DNA of 32,781 nt from Fragilaria crotonensis (Eukaryota; Bacillariophyta; Fragilariophyceae; Fragilariales; Fragilariaceae), in contig JAKSYS010000692.1 in the NCBI GenBank assembly GCA_022925895.1, forward strand, positions 1 to 32,781, read 5' to 3'. The first letter of the stretch is position 1. Each line of letters begins with the position of its first letter. Below, in pieces: positions 20,953 to 31,790 of the stretch. The notes beneath the pieces are model-generated. The model made no database searches. It was not told where the DNA came from and was given only the letters and a program-made list of their open reading frames with translations. A program made the position numbers and the translations under genes.

Positions 20953-21139
20953 ACTCCAAAGCACAACTGATCAAGTTGCAATTTCATAACTTTGTGAGCC
21001 AGGAAGTAATCGCCACAGATTTAGAGAAGTTAATAGAAATGTTGATACTCCAAAGCACAACTGATCAAGTTGCAATTTCTTAGCTTTGTGAGCCAGGGAA
21101 GTAATCGCCACAGATTTAGAAGTTAATAGAAATGTTGAT
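20953..21139. repeat. tandem duplication, unit 94 bp, two copies
   Basis: Copies at 20953-21046 and 21047-21139 start actccaaagcacaactgatc and end gaaatgttgat. They differ by a few substitutions and by short indels, including GG against GGG. Confidence 0.9.
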
Positions 21140-21445
21140 CATACAATTTGCAAATATGTACACTGTAAGGGTTGATTATTAGCACAGATTTCTCACGCTG
21201 GCATTAAAAAAATCAAGGGAATATGATTCAAAAACTCGAAACAATGATATCTGTATGCAACACCATCATGGCAGATGTATTGTCTCACATTGGCATAGGA
21301 TAGTTGTCGCCTTCCTGCAATATGGAAAGTGCACAACGGAGTACCACATCCTCTGATCTTGAGCAAAGATTGGGGACAGTGTTGACCCGACAATTAGGTT
21401 ATGTATTTTTTACTCTAGTATGCCTGGCTGGCCGAATTTGACCGA
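21140..21445. other. intergenic, nothing recognised
   Basis: AT-rich sequence. A minus-strand open frame (21193-21393) shows no motif. Confidence 0.3.
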
Positions 21446-21701
21446 TTCAAAGCTGCATCAAAAGCAGCATTTTGGGGGAGGCAAGACTGGGGGCCCTAAC
21501 AACCCATTCAAAGCTGCATCAAAAGCAGCATTTTGGGGGAAGACAAGGCAAGGCTGGGGGCCAGAACAACATTTGACCCATTCAAGCTGCATCAAAAGTA
21601 GCATTTTGAGGGAGGCAAAACTGGGGCCAGAACAACCCATTCAAATCTGCATCAACAGCAGCATTTTGGGGAAGGCAAGGCTGGGGTCAGAACAACACAA
21701 T
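21446..21701. repeat. tandem array, four copies of a 59-74 bp unit
   Basis: Units begin at 21446, 21507, 21581 and 21640 with ttcaaagctgcatcaaaagc. Each is followed by agcattttggggg-type sequence and a ctggggccagaacaa phrase. Length differences lie mostly in the G runs and in a small insertion in copy 2. The GCTGC...GCAGC parts form a short hairpin in each unit. Confidence 0.9.
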
Positions 21702-24318
21702 TGTTACATGCATCACCGTCGGCTCACTCGCCGAAAGTTGATCCCAGTCCAAGCTTATCATATGCAAGGTTTTGGGGCAATCAATTTCATGCAGCACGTG
21801 CTGTCTTCAGTCAGTCATCCATCGTTGGCTCCATCGCGTCTTTAGGCTCAATCGCGTCTCTACCAGCCAAATCAGAGGAAAGATGTACACGGAGGTAAGG
21901 GTCAGGTCATCACAAAAGTTTACCTAGGCGATGGAAACGATGGAAGGCGAGATTCCGAAACAGGTCTAGGTCACAAAAATTTATTTGCCCAGTTGCTTGA
22001 GACGAAAGCAAAGGAAAAGTCTTTTGGTCCCTCAATTGCGTGCCATATAGCCCAGTCGAAACAAATGAATTAGGTTAAATGCGAGCACGGTTAGGTAGCT
22101 TCAGCATAACTAACAAAGGGAAGTTAGATAATCGAGTCTGAGGAAGGTGTTGGGGCAAGACGTAGAAAGTAATCGAAAATTTAATTAATGACGGAAAGAA
22201 AGGTTTCAAGTACCAACTCGACTTCTCATATTCATGAATTCATGAATTGCTAGATAGTGTTTGGTTTTTAATGCTCAATATTCAATACTCGCAGCTTTTG
22301 TCTTATCAGCACAAAGGATTCCACACTTTTTGAAAGGTCGTATCTCAGGTCAAGACGAGGATGCTACATGTTCTTCGCACATTATGTGCCTGCGCTTTGC
22401 AACTGCAGACACGTCATCTTGTACGTATTTGTCTCGCTAGTCGTAGGAAGTGATTTCAATTTCGTTTGTGAAGTTGGTAGTAACAACATGGAACACTCAT
22501 CTCTCATGAAAAAGCCTTGGACTTCCCGCCTTTTAGGTGATACTTTTTCGATCGACCTGCACGCGCCATGGAGTGATTGACTAAGCCATTTTCAAATTCA
22601 CCATCTTTGTAAATTCGAGGAATCTGTTTGACGCAATCGCTTCCTTATGTGATCATTAACCCCGTCAAATACCTTTCGAAGCGTTGGCGAATGTGGTTCT
22701 GTTTACAAGAGATCGTGATATTAAAAAGATATGCAAATCCGTTTATATCTTCGGGTAGATTGTCCATGCAATTGCGATACAAAGCCAATGCTTCTCAAAA
22801 TCAATCGCATTCCGTTGTTTCGACATCTTTGCCTGGAGTTATCATTCCCTTCTGATATCATTGAGCCGAAAGAATTAAGACCAGACACAAATTTGAAAAA
22901 GGAGGCTCGAATCTCAATCTGAAATGAGGACATAATTCGTGCCAATGAGCATTTCGTCTCCACTCAACCTACGCTTCCTCCCACCCAACATCCGATTTTA
23001 TACCTCTATGAACTTGCGTTTTCTTCATCTCGGTGACGGGCGCTTGAATTCAGAAAGGTCGATCACATAACAATACGGTAAAATAAGAAACTCGAGTAAC
23101 TATCCTCCAATTTCGGAACTGTATGCAAAACATGGTAAAGCATCGAAGGACTGACAATCTTGTGCAAGATATTAAACATTCTAATTATATGAGATTGCGT
23201 CGAACAATCCTCCGAACCTGAATGAAACGAAACTTCCGTCCAAATCCAAAGCAATCTGCAAGAAATAAACCAAATATCTGTTGCGTATCGAACGTATGTG
23301 TGATAGACTTCCGACTTCCGTTGGGTAGAAATACAAAACAAAAGATAAACAGGAAGATAAGAATAAACTATATTCCCTGAGATAAATTCTCTCGTTCCCA
23401 TCACCAAACCAAAAAGTATTCAATGATCATTTTGGCAACAAGGATTCAAGAGCAACATTTTCATGATTGAGAAATCTTCATGCTTGATCTTGAAAATCAC
23501 GAGTTTCTCTTGCGCTTTCTTTTGTGTCGTCGCAATACTTCGTAAAGTGGTTACACCCGAACATTATAGATATTCGATTTGTTGGAATTTCAACAAGACA
23601 ATTTAATATGTGTTGATATATTTTTAGGATGTGTGTTTTGCGTAAGGTGTTCCTTCGATTGTCTCTGCGTTGGATTATTTGGCATATGCGCCATTCGTAT
23701 ATGACCTCAAGAGTGTAAATGGTCATGGCTCTGTTGCTGACAACACATAACTGTTAAAATTTAGTGTGCCGGTGAAGGCATGTCCATTTATTGGTAAGGG
23801 CTTGATTTGTCGTCAACGTCAAATCACGATCTCGTTCAGCTTACAAATTTCAATAATGAATTATCCTCTTTAGATGCGCAGAAGTGTTTAATGGAATGAA
23901 GAAAGAGGGATCAGTTTCTTCTATTGATTCTGATCATGCCAATGCCTTACAAGTAGGTATACATTTTGAAGCCACACGATTCGCATGGCAAGCTCTTTAT
24001 CTATAAAAATAATAATTCTGAAACCTAGTAGTGGTGCATTTGTTTCGGACCAAGTTGTGGAGTACGAAAGGTCGCTCGTGACACGTTGATGCCTCAGTAC
24101 CGGTACCAAGCAGGGATTTCCTCGATGGATGAGTCAAAGGGGGTCCTATTCGTGTAGACTGTAGGATGCATGGAGGAACAAGTTCGGTCTGCCCTCTGCC
24201 CCAAGAGTCATACGTGGACGGCCGTGCACGGAGACAATTCTGTTCTGCATGATAAACATCCCGAGGAACAGAGAGTGCCAACGTCATGTTATCTTTGTCC
24301 AATTGTTGCGATCACTCT
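21702..24318. other. gene-poor region, nothing recognised
   Basis: Six-frame reading shows only short frames of low-complexity type. The one structure noted is the 18-bp perfect palindrome ATTCATGAATTCATGAAT at 22230-22247. No RNA gene was recognised. Confidence 0.35.
22230..22247. repeat. 18-bp perfect palindrome
   Basis: ATTCATGAATTCATGAAT, two overlapping TTCATGAA units with no loop. Confidence 0.9.
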
Positions 24319-24586
24319 TCACTCTTGTCTTTGTCTGAGTCCGGAATCCCGACTCGTCAGTGGGTGTTTTTAAAGCAGTCTCGAGTCCGGACTCATATCA
24401 TACAGAAGCAGCGAGCGGTATGTAGAAATATTGAGTATCCTTGAGGCCCATCACTCTTGTCTTTGTCTGAGTCCGGAATCCCGACTCGTCGGTACGCTGT
24501 TTTTTAAAGCAGTCTGGAGTCCGGACTCATATCATTCAGATGCAGCGAGCGGTATGTAGGAATATTGAGTATCCTTGAGGCCCATC
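24319..24586. repeat. tandem duplication, unit about 132-136 bp, two copies
   Basis: Copies at 24319-24450 and 24451-24586. Each has tgtctgagtccggaatccc, a T run of different length, the perfect palindrome GAGTCCGGACTC (24383-24394 and 24517-24528) and the end ttgaggcccatc. Confidence 0.9.
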
Positions 24587-24632
24587 CAAATATGGCTAGA
24601 AGAACTCGCGTCTCAAAGTTGACCCCAGGTCA

Positions 24633-24754
24633 CTTTTTTCTTAAAAAAAGACCGACCTAACGGGAGAAATAAGCCCTGTAAAACACATCAACTGTTAGTT
24701 TTTTTCTAAAAAGACCGACCTAATGGGAGAAATTAGTCCTATAAAACACATCAA
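24633..24754. repeat. tandem duplication, unit about 60 bp, two copies
   Basis: Copies at about 24633-24692 and 24698-24754. Each begins with a T run, then an A run, then agaccgaccta(a) and a shared end aaaacacatcaac. T- and A-run lengths differ between copies. Confidence 0.85.
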
Positions 24755-24939
24755 CAAGGGATCGAACTTTTTCCTGGTGAATAACAAATTTGGCGTGGTT
24801 GAAGCTATAGCAAATCCAGGAACCTCAAGATATCGTGCAATTCATGTGATGAGCCAACACTTGCTCTTTCTTATCAAGGGCAATCTAATTGATGAGAATA
24901 AAATGAGGGAATGCCTACCTTTGTAATGGCAACTACTAT

Positions 24940-25092
24940 GATACATGCTATTGCAATACTGCAGTACTTTTTTCTTGGTTCTCCAAGCAAATAGGTGTAT
25001 TTGTGCCTCCAATGAAGATACATGCTATTGCAATACTACAGTACTTTTTCTTGGTTCTCCAAGCAAATAGGTGTATTTGTGCCTCCAATGAA
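24940..25092. repeat. tandem duplication, unit 77 bp, two copies
   Basis: Copies 24940-25016 and 25017-25092 begin gatacatgctattgcaatac. They are nearly identical: one G/A change and one T fewer in the second copy's T run. Confidence 0.92.
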
Positions 25093-25098
25093 ATTCTT

Positions 25099-25485
25099 CA
25101 TATCTTTAATCTTCAGACAACTTCAATCTGGACAGCACAGAGTCCAAGCATGGTGCACTAGTTAGTAATGTGGCAGTATATCATCTCTGAGCAGAGTGTT
25201 GCATGCAAGGATGTACTTTGTCTCCATGATGGTGGTTCTGTAATGTCCTCATTCTCTTCCAATAGTATTGAGAGAAAATCAAACAAACAGGCATATCTTT
25301 AACCTTCAGACAACTTCAATCTGGACAGCACAGAGTCCAAGCATGGTGCACTAGTTAGTACTGTGGCAGTATATCATCTCTGAGCAGAGTGTTGCATGCA
25401 AGGCTGTACTTTGTCTCCATGATGGTGGTTATGTCATGTCCTCATTCTCTTCCAAATAGTATTGAGAGAAAATCAAACAAACAGG
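25099..25485. repeat. tandem duplication, unit about 193 bp, two copies
   Basis: Copies 25099-25291 and 25292-25485 run from catatctttaa to aaacaaacagg, with few substitutions and one A-run length difference (ccaatag against ccaaatag). Confidence 0.93.
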
Positions 25486-26005
25486 TCTCTTTTTTAACCT
25501 GTACTAGGACACAAAGTTCATTATTAAAGATCTTTCCTTCCAAGAACCAACAGAAGGATGAGATGCAACTCTTACAGGATCTGAACTGTACTCTCAAAGC
25601 ATTTACCCTAGTACCAACCTGGGTGGCAACATCAATTGCAAGTGGTCATGTATTCCAGATGGGTTGTCAACCAGCCAACTCAAGCATCCTCCCAGGAGAA
25701 AGAGAAGTAAGTGATAGGCAGTTTGGTGTCATCAATAAATAGTATTATAATGAGCATGTATCCAACCCATATATCCCACTTCCTTTTCTTTCTTGGTATC
25801 TTGTACGTTCCTCCAACATCCAAGTCCTGGTTCTCCACCTGCCAGACACTAAGATTCAAGGTCAAGTGTTTTGTGTCCACTGTAGTCACTTGTTTTTGAT
25901 TGTTGCCATCAGCTTCTTTCCGCTTGTTGACACCCAATATAAAGTCATCACATTGTCAACATTCTTCCCGTATGACCGACAACTTCACAAGAAGCTCGTC
26001 GGGGT
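25486..26005. other. region downstream of the decayed gene
   Basis: A minus-strand open frame at 25680-25937 (starting MGVNKRKEADGNNQKQ) lies just after the pseudogene's tail in the same direction. It may be a further decayed part. No motif is recognised. Confidence 0.25.
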
Positions 26006-27959
26006 CTATGTCACAACCACCACGGTTGCCATGGCATTGCCAGCATCAACCTGCTGCCCCTTTTTCGGCTTTCCCTTTTTCTTCCTCCTCTGACAAGGAG
26101 GCTTGCAAGGCTTTCCTTTCTCCAAAGGAGGCAAAGCACCGACAACTGAAAGAGAAATGCTGTCACTGGCAGCAGTTTTGGCCTGCCCCACTTGAACAAT
26201 TCTCATCTTTGCAGCAGTGAATTTTCTGTACCGATGGTTTGTATGATTGATATGGGAGTCCTTCGCTTCATCAACCCTCCTCCCACATTCCATCGGGATG
26301 GGATAAAGACATACAGTGTTGGATCACACGGCCATCCAGCTGATGGCCACACCGTGACCAAATTTGACCGCCGTGCCATAAAACTTGGTAAACTTATCCG
26401 GTTTCAAACCGTGTACATTTGGGAGGATGAAGAATCATTTGGCCCTGCAGCCCAGGACATCCTCAGTCTACATACTGTACCATGCAAGGCATTGTGCACA
26501 TCAAAGTGCGACAAGTTCCCAAGGTTGTTGCTCATGCCAATGGAGTAGCCAAACCGTTGTCAACAGCACTCCACCTTTGCAAGAGAACAATGTTCAAGGC
26601 GCGCAATCGCAAGATTTTGTAGTCAATATCATCAGCATCGTCGTTGACCTCAGAACCCTTGTGAAGGGCAGTCGCAAGTTCTGACCGGTCCACCATGCCG
26701 TCAGCCATGCCAATCACTTCCTTTCTGTTGACAGAATTTGACAGAGTCGGAAGGGCTTCACCGTCCACCATTGGTGACACCGGCTGCAAACCCGAGTTCC
26801 CCTCAGTGCTGTCCTTGATCACAGAGTACACCTGCGGAAGCAACGACTCCCAAGAGTTACCATGTTAACTACCAAGAAATTACGGAGGATGCCCTTGTCT
26901 ACATATCCATTTGCAGAGTAGGGAGCCATTCTGAGGAACTTGGTGCCAGACTCTTCCATTAGCACAGGAGGATCCTGGTTCCAATTGCCAACATAGTCCC
27001 CACCACATCAGCCAATATAGCCCTTGTAGTCCCCTTTGCTTCCGACTTCCGAAGCTCAGAACAGTGTCTCGTGAGCCTCAAGCCCATCACATCTGATGTG
27101 TCAATATTGACAACGATGTCAACAAATGAGTCTTTGTCGGATCAACGATCCAACAAGACTCGGATAGCTCATTATGACGGTGACATCCATCAGCAAAGAG
27201 GCCGCCCTTTTTGCGCTGTTGGAACAGAGAAGGAGCCGCGGGTACAACCGTCAGAATAATTTGCACAATGACCCGTTAACTCAGTAAAGGACCGCTAAAC
27301 AAAAGTAAAGGACAAAACATAACGGCCGTCACAAGTCACTTTCCTGGGCGGTCAAGTGCCCGGAACACCGACATCTCTCTTGTGACGTTCCCTTTGACAG
27401 TAGAATACCCCTCAATGAGGAAGGAACAAATTTGCAGCCCTGCAAACCAATTTCCTGCCTGACAATTGCTCACAGGAACTCCACTTGGTTTTCAATGCGC
27501 GAATAGAGCATTTGGAACTGGTCATGCTGCTGGTCAGGAACATTCTCATGATCCATCACCAACTTGATTGCCTTATCAAACATTGTATCACTGTTGCTTA
27601 ATTCAATGCATCGGAACACACCACATGTTTCTGTCTAATTTGCATGGATTCTGTTCGCAACATCCCGTGAATACGAATCATGAATCTCATGACTTCCCCT
27701 TCTATAAATGGCATCCAACCTCTACTGGCTTGAAGACTCGCTTTCATCATCATCATCCACTAACACGTCTTCCTCCCTCTGATGATGATTCATGTTCACC
27801 GCTGTTGTAATCATCCTCGCGCATGTCTAGGATGTAGTAGCCATGATTATCCTCCTCATCAGAGTTATCAAATTCAGAGTGATTCATCCTATTTCTTTGT
27901 GTTGCCAGCGCTCTTGCAACTTGCAACAACCTTATCTTCTTCCTAACAGTTTTTGTCAA
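26006..27959 (-). pseudogene. decayed gene of an uncharacterised, probably multi-copy diatom protein family
   Basis: Read on the minus strand from 27959, a basic N-terminus (MTKTVRKKIRLLQVARALAT) is followed by a strongly acidic region (SDEEDNHG...). A long frame with several true stop codons comes next (SNSDTMFDKAIKLVMDHENV; QHDQFQMLYSRIENQVEFL). Conserved-looking blocks follow in shifting frames: SGTKFLRMAPYSANGYVDKG near 26900-26960, CFPQVYS-like VYSVIKDSTEGNSGLQPVSP near 26770-26830, IGMSNNLGNLSHFDVHNA near 26480-26540, and KFGHGVAISW then DGRVIQHC near 26310-26360. A lysine-rich tail (RRKKKGKPKKGQQ) ends at 26006. From memory the middle blocks resemble a repetitive diatom protein family of unknown function. 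Unlike the gene cluster, this copy has real nonsense codons, so it is a true pseudogene. Function is unknown; spread by a mobile element is possible. Confidence 0.55.
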
Positions 27960-28954
27960 CTTTCAGTGACAATCATTGACTGTTTTGACTCCAAGTCTGA
28001 GTGATCCCTGCCTTTCTCTGTTGATGTTTCCTCCGCTGGAAGCTGCAAGTATATTATAACCAGCAAGAAATGCCAATGGAACTATCAAGAAGTAGGGCAA
28101 CAATTGATGAGCAGGTTGTACCATGGAAAGGACCAACCAATGAACTAGCAACAAGAGGAGTCAGAAAATTCTGGAAACCATTCTCAAAATGGGTGGGAAG
28201 CGATTAGAATGCAAGGAAATGACGTCAACATTTTTGTCACAGAACTTGAGTTTTTGGAATCTTGATTTTCTCACTTCACCTGGAGCAATTTTTCAAGAAG
28301 CACGTATTCAAAACTTCATCATAGATACAGAACATAAATCTACCCGACATTTGTTTGAACAGACATAAAAATCTTCCTGCATTGATGTGATAATAACATT
28401 GAAAATCTCAACTTCTTCCGTCCCAAAACACCACAATTTTACCACTTTGTGGTCAACGCCATGGTTTGTTTTGTTTTCATTGCTATAATCCCTGATGATG
28501 CTTGCTTTGTGCTCCTTTTATCTGCATTCACTGACTCATTCCATCTCTTCATTGTTGTGTAGGAGCCAGAAGTGGTGTTCTTATCAGAAGTTTCCGAGCC
28601 AAAGCCTGTGATGGATGTTTTTTGTGATGACGTTACAACTTACTTTTTCTGCCCTTGGACTTCAGCCATTGTTTGCCCATCCTCTACAGCATGAAGCAGC
28701 TATGTAACTTGTTTGTTATTCTTGAGATGCTGTGTTAACTTGTTGATTGTTTTGTTTCTTGATCAGCATTATGCAATAGAATATAGTAGGTCTACTTCTA
28801 CTCGAGAAAAACAACACACAAAGTGAACACCCTGCCTGGTTATGAGCGACAAAACAACCAGCATGACGTTCTCTACGATCTTTTTTATTGCGTTTCATTG
28901 CTTGCTTGTTTGCCGTTCTTCGTTGTCATTTGTCTGCAATGACAAATTAGGATG
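27960..28954. other. AT-rich intergenic, nothing recognised
   Basis: About 1 kb upstream of the decayed minus-strand gene. T-rich and A-rich stretches, no supported coding sequence or RNA gene. Confidence 0.35.
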
Positions 28955-29660
28955 GTGACATTAGTGGTTGAAAATTGTACATTATGCATAATGCCGCTCT
29001 TCTAAGTGACGGCGGCATTAGTGGTAGAAAATAACCCACTAATGCTGCTCTAGTAGCATTCATACCAGGTACCTGGTACCTGGCATGCATACCCCGCTCT
29101 TGTACGGGACGGCGACATCAGTGGTAGAAAATTATCCACTAATGTCGAACTTATACGGGACATCGACATTAGTGGTAGAAAATTATCCACTAATGTCGAA
29201 CTTAAGGGACATCGACATTAGTGGTAGAAAATTATCCACTAATGTCGAACTTGTACGGGACATCGACATGAGTGGTAGAAAATTATCCACTAATTTCGAA
29301 CTTGTACAGGACAGCAACATAGTGGTAGAAAATTATCCACTAATGTCGAACTTGTACGGGACAGCGACATAGTGGTAGAAAATTATCCACTAATGTCGAA
29401 CTAGTACGGGACATCGACATTAGTGGTAGAAAATTATCCACTAATGTCGAACTTGTATGTACGGGACATCGACATTAGTGGTAGAAAATTATCCACTAAT
29501 GTCGAACTTGTGGGACAGCGACATAGTGGTAGAAAATTATCCACTATGACATAATGTCGATCTTATACGGGACAGCGACATTAGTGGTAGAAAATTATCC
29601 ACTTATGTCGAACTTGTATGATATGACATACGGGACAGCGACATTAGTGGTAGAAAAACT
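28955..29660. repeat. hairpin minisatellite, about ten full units of roughly 50 bp
   Basis: Each unit has CGACATTAGTGG, the constant middle tagaaaattat, and CCACTAATGTCG: a 12-bp stem with an 11-nt loop. A 14-27 bp linker (aacttgtacgggacat and variants) separates the hairpins. Full units run from about 29112 to 29638. Two diverged units lie to the left (about 28955-29045) and one partial unit to the right. The middle sequence is unchanged in all full units; changes are in the left arm (CATAGTGG, CATGAGTGG) and the linkers. Linkers are alike, so this is a tandem repeat and not a CRISPR array. Confidence 0.95.
29047..29095. repeat. left member of a direct repeat flanking the hairpin array
   Basis: gtagcattcataccaggtac continuing with CTGGTACCTGG and tgcatac. 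A near-identical copy follows the array at 29664-29710. The core CCAGGTACCTGGTACCTGG contains nested palindromes. Confidence 0.85.
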
Positions 29661-29663
29661 TTT

Positions 29664-29710
29664 GTAGTAGCATTCGTACCAGGTACCTGGTACCTGGTGT
29701 GCATACTCCC
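29664..29710. repeat. right member of a direct repeat flanking the hairpin array
   Basis: gtagtagcattcgtacc continuing with AGGTACCTGGTACCTGG and tgtgcatactccc; compare 29047-29095. Confidence 0.85.
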
Positions 29711-30100
29711 ACACTCCACAGATCGCAGTATCGTACATGTATGCACAAATTGGATGCAAATTGAATTTCAAACAAACATTTAAAACCACCCACATGAACT
29801 GTCAAAACGATCTCTACTATCGGTAGTAGTATAGGTCTACGTTTGAATTGCTGCTGTCCTGACAACAGGCTGCATCTAAGGGTGCCAAAACTAAGTACCA
29901 TAGTTGATACAAGAATTTTTTCTCATATGTATTGAAAAATTTCAGGATTCCCAAATGTAGTTCAGATTCCTGAAGTTTTGTTCAGGTTTACTTATTTAGT
30001 TCAGGATTTGGAAGTTTGCAGTTTCCTCATTTTTATGAAGAAAATTTTGCACTCCTGAACTACTGCAGTATTATTCCTGAGCTTTTTCTTCATAATTTCG
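29711..30100. other. intergenic, nothing recognised
   Basis: Mixed sequence after the array. A motif related to 'ttcaggattt/ttcctga' recurs between 29940 and 30080 in both orientations, perhaps a small degenerate repeat. Confidence 0.3.
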
Positions 30101-31085
30101 ACATCAATAAAAATGCTGGTACTGTATGCGCTGTTTACGATGTACTGGAGCATGGTGTATTGTAGATTGTGTATTGTGTACGGAGTGTTGCTTCTGTGCG
30201 CCATACAGTATACGAGTACAGTAATACAGCTTTTTACAGTTTCTGGCATACGGTATTCGGTGCAATATTCGGTCTTCTATTGTTTACAAGCATGGTGCAC
30301 ATTTCATGGTCTACTGTAGACGGTCTACGTTCTACCACGAAGTATGGTAGTATGGTTTGTCGCGTCTATCGCTCACTGGGTTATATGTTATATGGTACAA
30401 GTAGGTACTTATGTATGATATACAAGTATCCGAACTCCGGAGTATGAAGGATGGTGGTGTATTGTGTTGTATTTTGTATGCTTGTTGTGCATGGCACCAG
30501 GCGTTGCGGTGTATCGTATGGTGTGCTGCATGGTTTTGTGTATCAGCATTTAGTGGCGTAGTGGCGTACTACAAGCCCTGGTATGGTTCATTCATAGTAC
30601 CGTACGTTGTTGTGCGTTGTGTGTTGTTTGTGGTACGGAGTCTTACTGGAATACAGTCTACTAGTCCTACTATCTTTTCTGGTGCAATACGGTCAGTTTT
30701 TATGGTGGTACTCCGAGTACTGTACGTCGTATTGTGAACTACAGTTCTTGTGTACTGGTAGTGTACTGTCGATGGTGCAGTATGCGTATGGTATGGTGGC
30801 ATACGGTATGATATGGCGCGGTTTATGGTGTCGTGTACGGAGTGTTGTACTGGTACGGTGCTTCATGTACATGGTAAGGTGGTGTATTGCGTACTGCATA
30901 GCTACTCGTATGACAAATGATGCCAAGTGTCTGCGCGTTTTACACCGTTCTTGCGCATGCGAGAGCGATCCGAAGAACGGCATTCCGTACCAGGTGCATG
31001 TACATTGTACTATGCATAGTACTACAAGTATGCATACTTCTGGTTTGTTCGTAGAGAGAACATGATACTACGCTGTAGATCTTAC
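30101..31085. repeat. T+G-rich low-complexity block
   Basis: The plus strand is dominated by T and G with recurring words such as gtgtattgtg, tggtac, cgtac and gtactg. Several open frames of 70-150 codons cross it in both directions, but their translations are low-complexity (Y/V/C/W-rich). I consider them chance frames. The composition is clearly different from the flanks. Confidence 0.7.
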
Positions 31086-31399
31086 GTAAAAAAGGTATTG
31101 TAGGTGGAATATGTCATATACACAGATTTATTCTTTCATCACCAATACCAGTGCATGCTGTACGTTTCTACTGGCTTCGAAAATGCAAACGTATGCAGCC
31201 ATGGTATTGCGCTTCGTAGAACCCTACCTGCGAATTTTTGTACGAAGTATCACATCAATTCGTTCGTTGTTTTGTGAACTCCACCACTTGCTGTCACCCC
31301 CAATTGAATACTCCATTCTTTGGCACCTTCGCCCCTTCTTCCTCTTCCCACCAAGCACACTTTGCTCTCCTCGTTGGTGAGTTGTTCCTGCTGATTGTT
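31086..31399. other. intergenic, nothing recognised
   Basis: An open frame on the plus strand at 31111-31380 has no motif. The last part (31285-31375) is pyrimidine-rich. Confidence 0.3.
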
Positions 31400-31436
31400 T
31401 GAGTGTTGATTGATTTGTTCAATCAATCAACACTCA
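31400..31436. repeat. perfect hairpin, 16-bp stem and 5-nt loop
   Basis: TGAGTGTTGATTGATT, loop TGTTC, AATCAATCAACACTCA; every stem position pairs. No T run follows it. Possible foldback relic or structured RNA element. Confidence 0.95.
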
Positions 31437-31499
31437 TGATGAGTTTGAGGTGCTCCTGTTGTGTGGGTACTGCCTCCTACGTACAGTACTCATTTCGGT

Positions 31500-31790
31500 A
31501 TCACCGATCACCGACCGCAGTACTGTAGTACTTGGAGTATCTTTGAGGCTACGGTGAACCAGCAGTACTACTACTCATGTACTCCAGTACTCCAGTACTC
31601 CAGTACACTCCTCCACTGTGATACTGCTGCATTGTACAGTACTGTGTTACCTACAGTACTCATGACAATGGACTGCAGTATTCGGAGTAGCCTGAGGCTA
31701 CGGTAGACCAGTAGTACTTCTACTGATCTCCCTCTACTCCACTATGACGCTGCTGAATTGTACAGTACTGTGGTGATGGCATTGTACACC
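31500..31790. repeat. diverged tandem duplication of a GTAC-rich unit, about 150 bp, two copies
   Basis: Copies at about 31515-31660 and 31665-31790 share, in order, gag(t/c)-ttgaggctacggt-gaccag(c/t)agtact, a ctactc/ctcc stretch and a tgct-gc-attgtacagtactgtg end. The first copy also has a short ccagtact run repeated several times (31578-31606). Confidence 0.75.

Noticed and set aside
21420-21845. 141-codon open frame over the four-copy repeat
   Set aside because: Repeat units are read in different frames in different copies, so the protein is not a real repeat protein.
23063-23407. 114-codon minus-strand open frame
   Set aside because: No motif, no conserved-looking blocks, AT-rich surroundings; treated as chance.
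29085-29372. 95-codon repetitive open frame inside the hairpin array
   Set aside because: The frame is kept only because of repeat length over a few units; later units change frame by 1-2 bases, and the translation has no known motif.
28955-29660. CRISPR-like appearance of the hairpin array
   Set aside because: The linkers between hairpins are copies of each other (aacttgtacgggacat and variants), unit length varies, no cas genes are near and the context is eukaryotic. It is a minisatellite.
30607-31065. 152-codon open frame in the T+G-rich block
   Set aside because: Y/V/C/W/L-rich low-complexity translation. Scarcity of stops follows from base composition, and other frames and the opposite strand are equally open.
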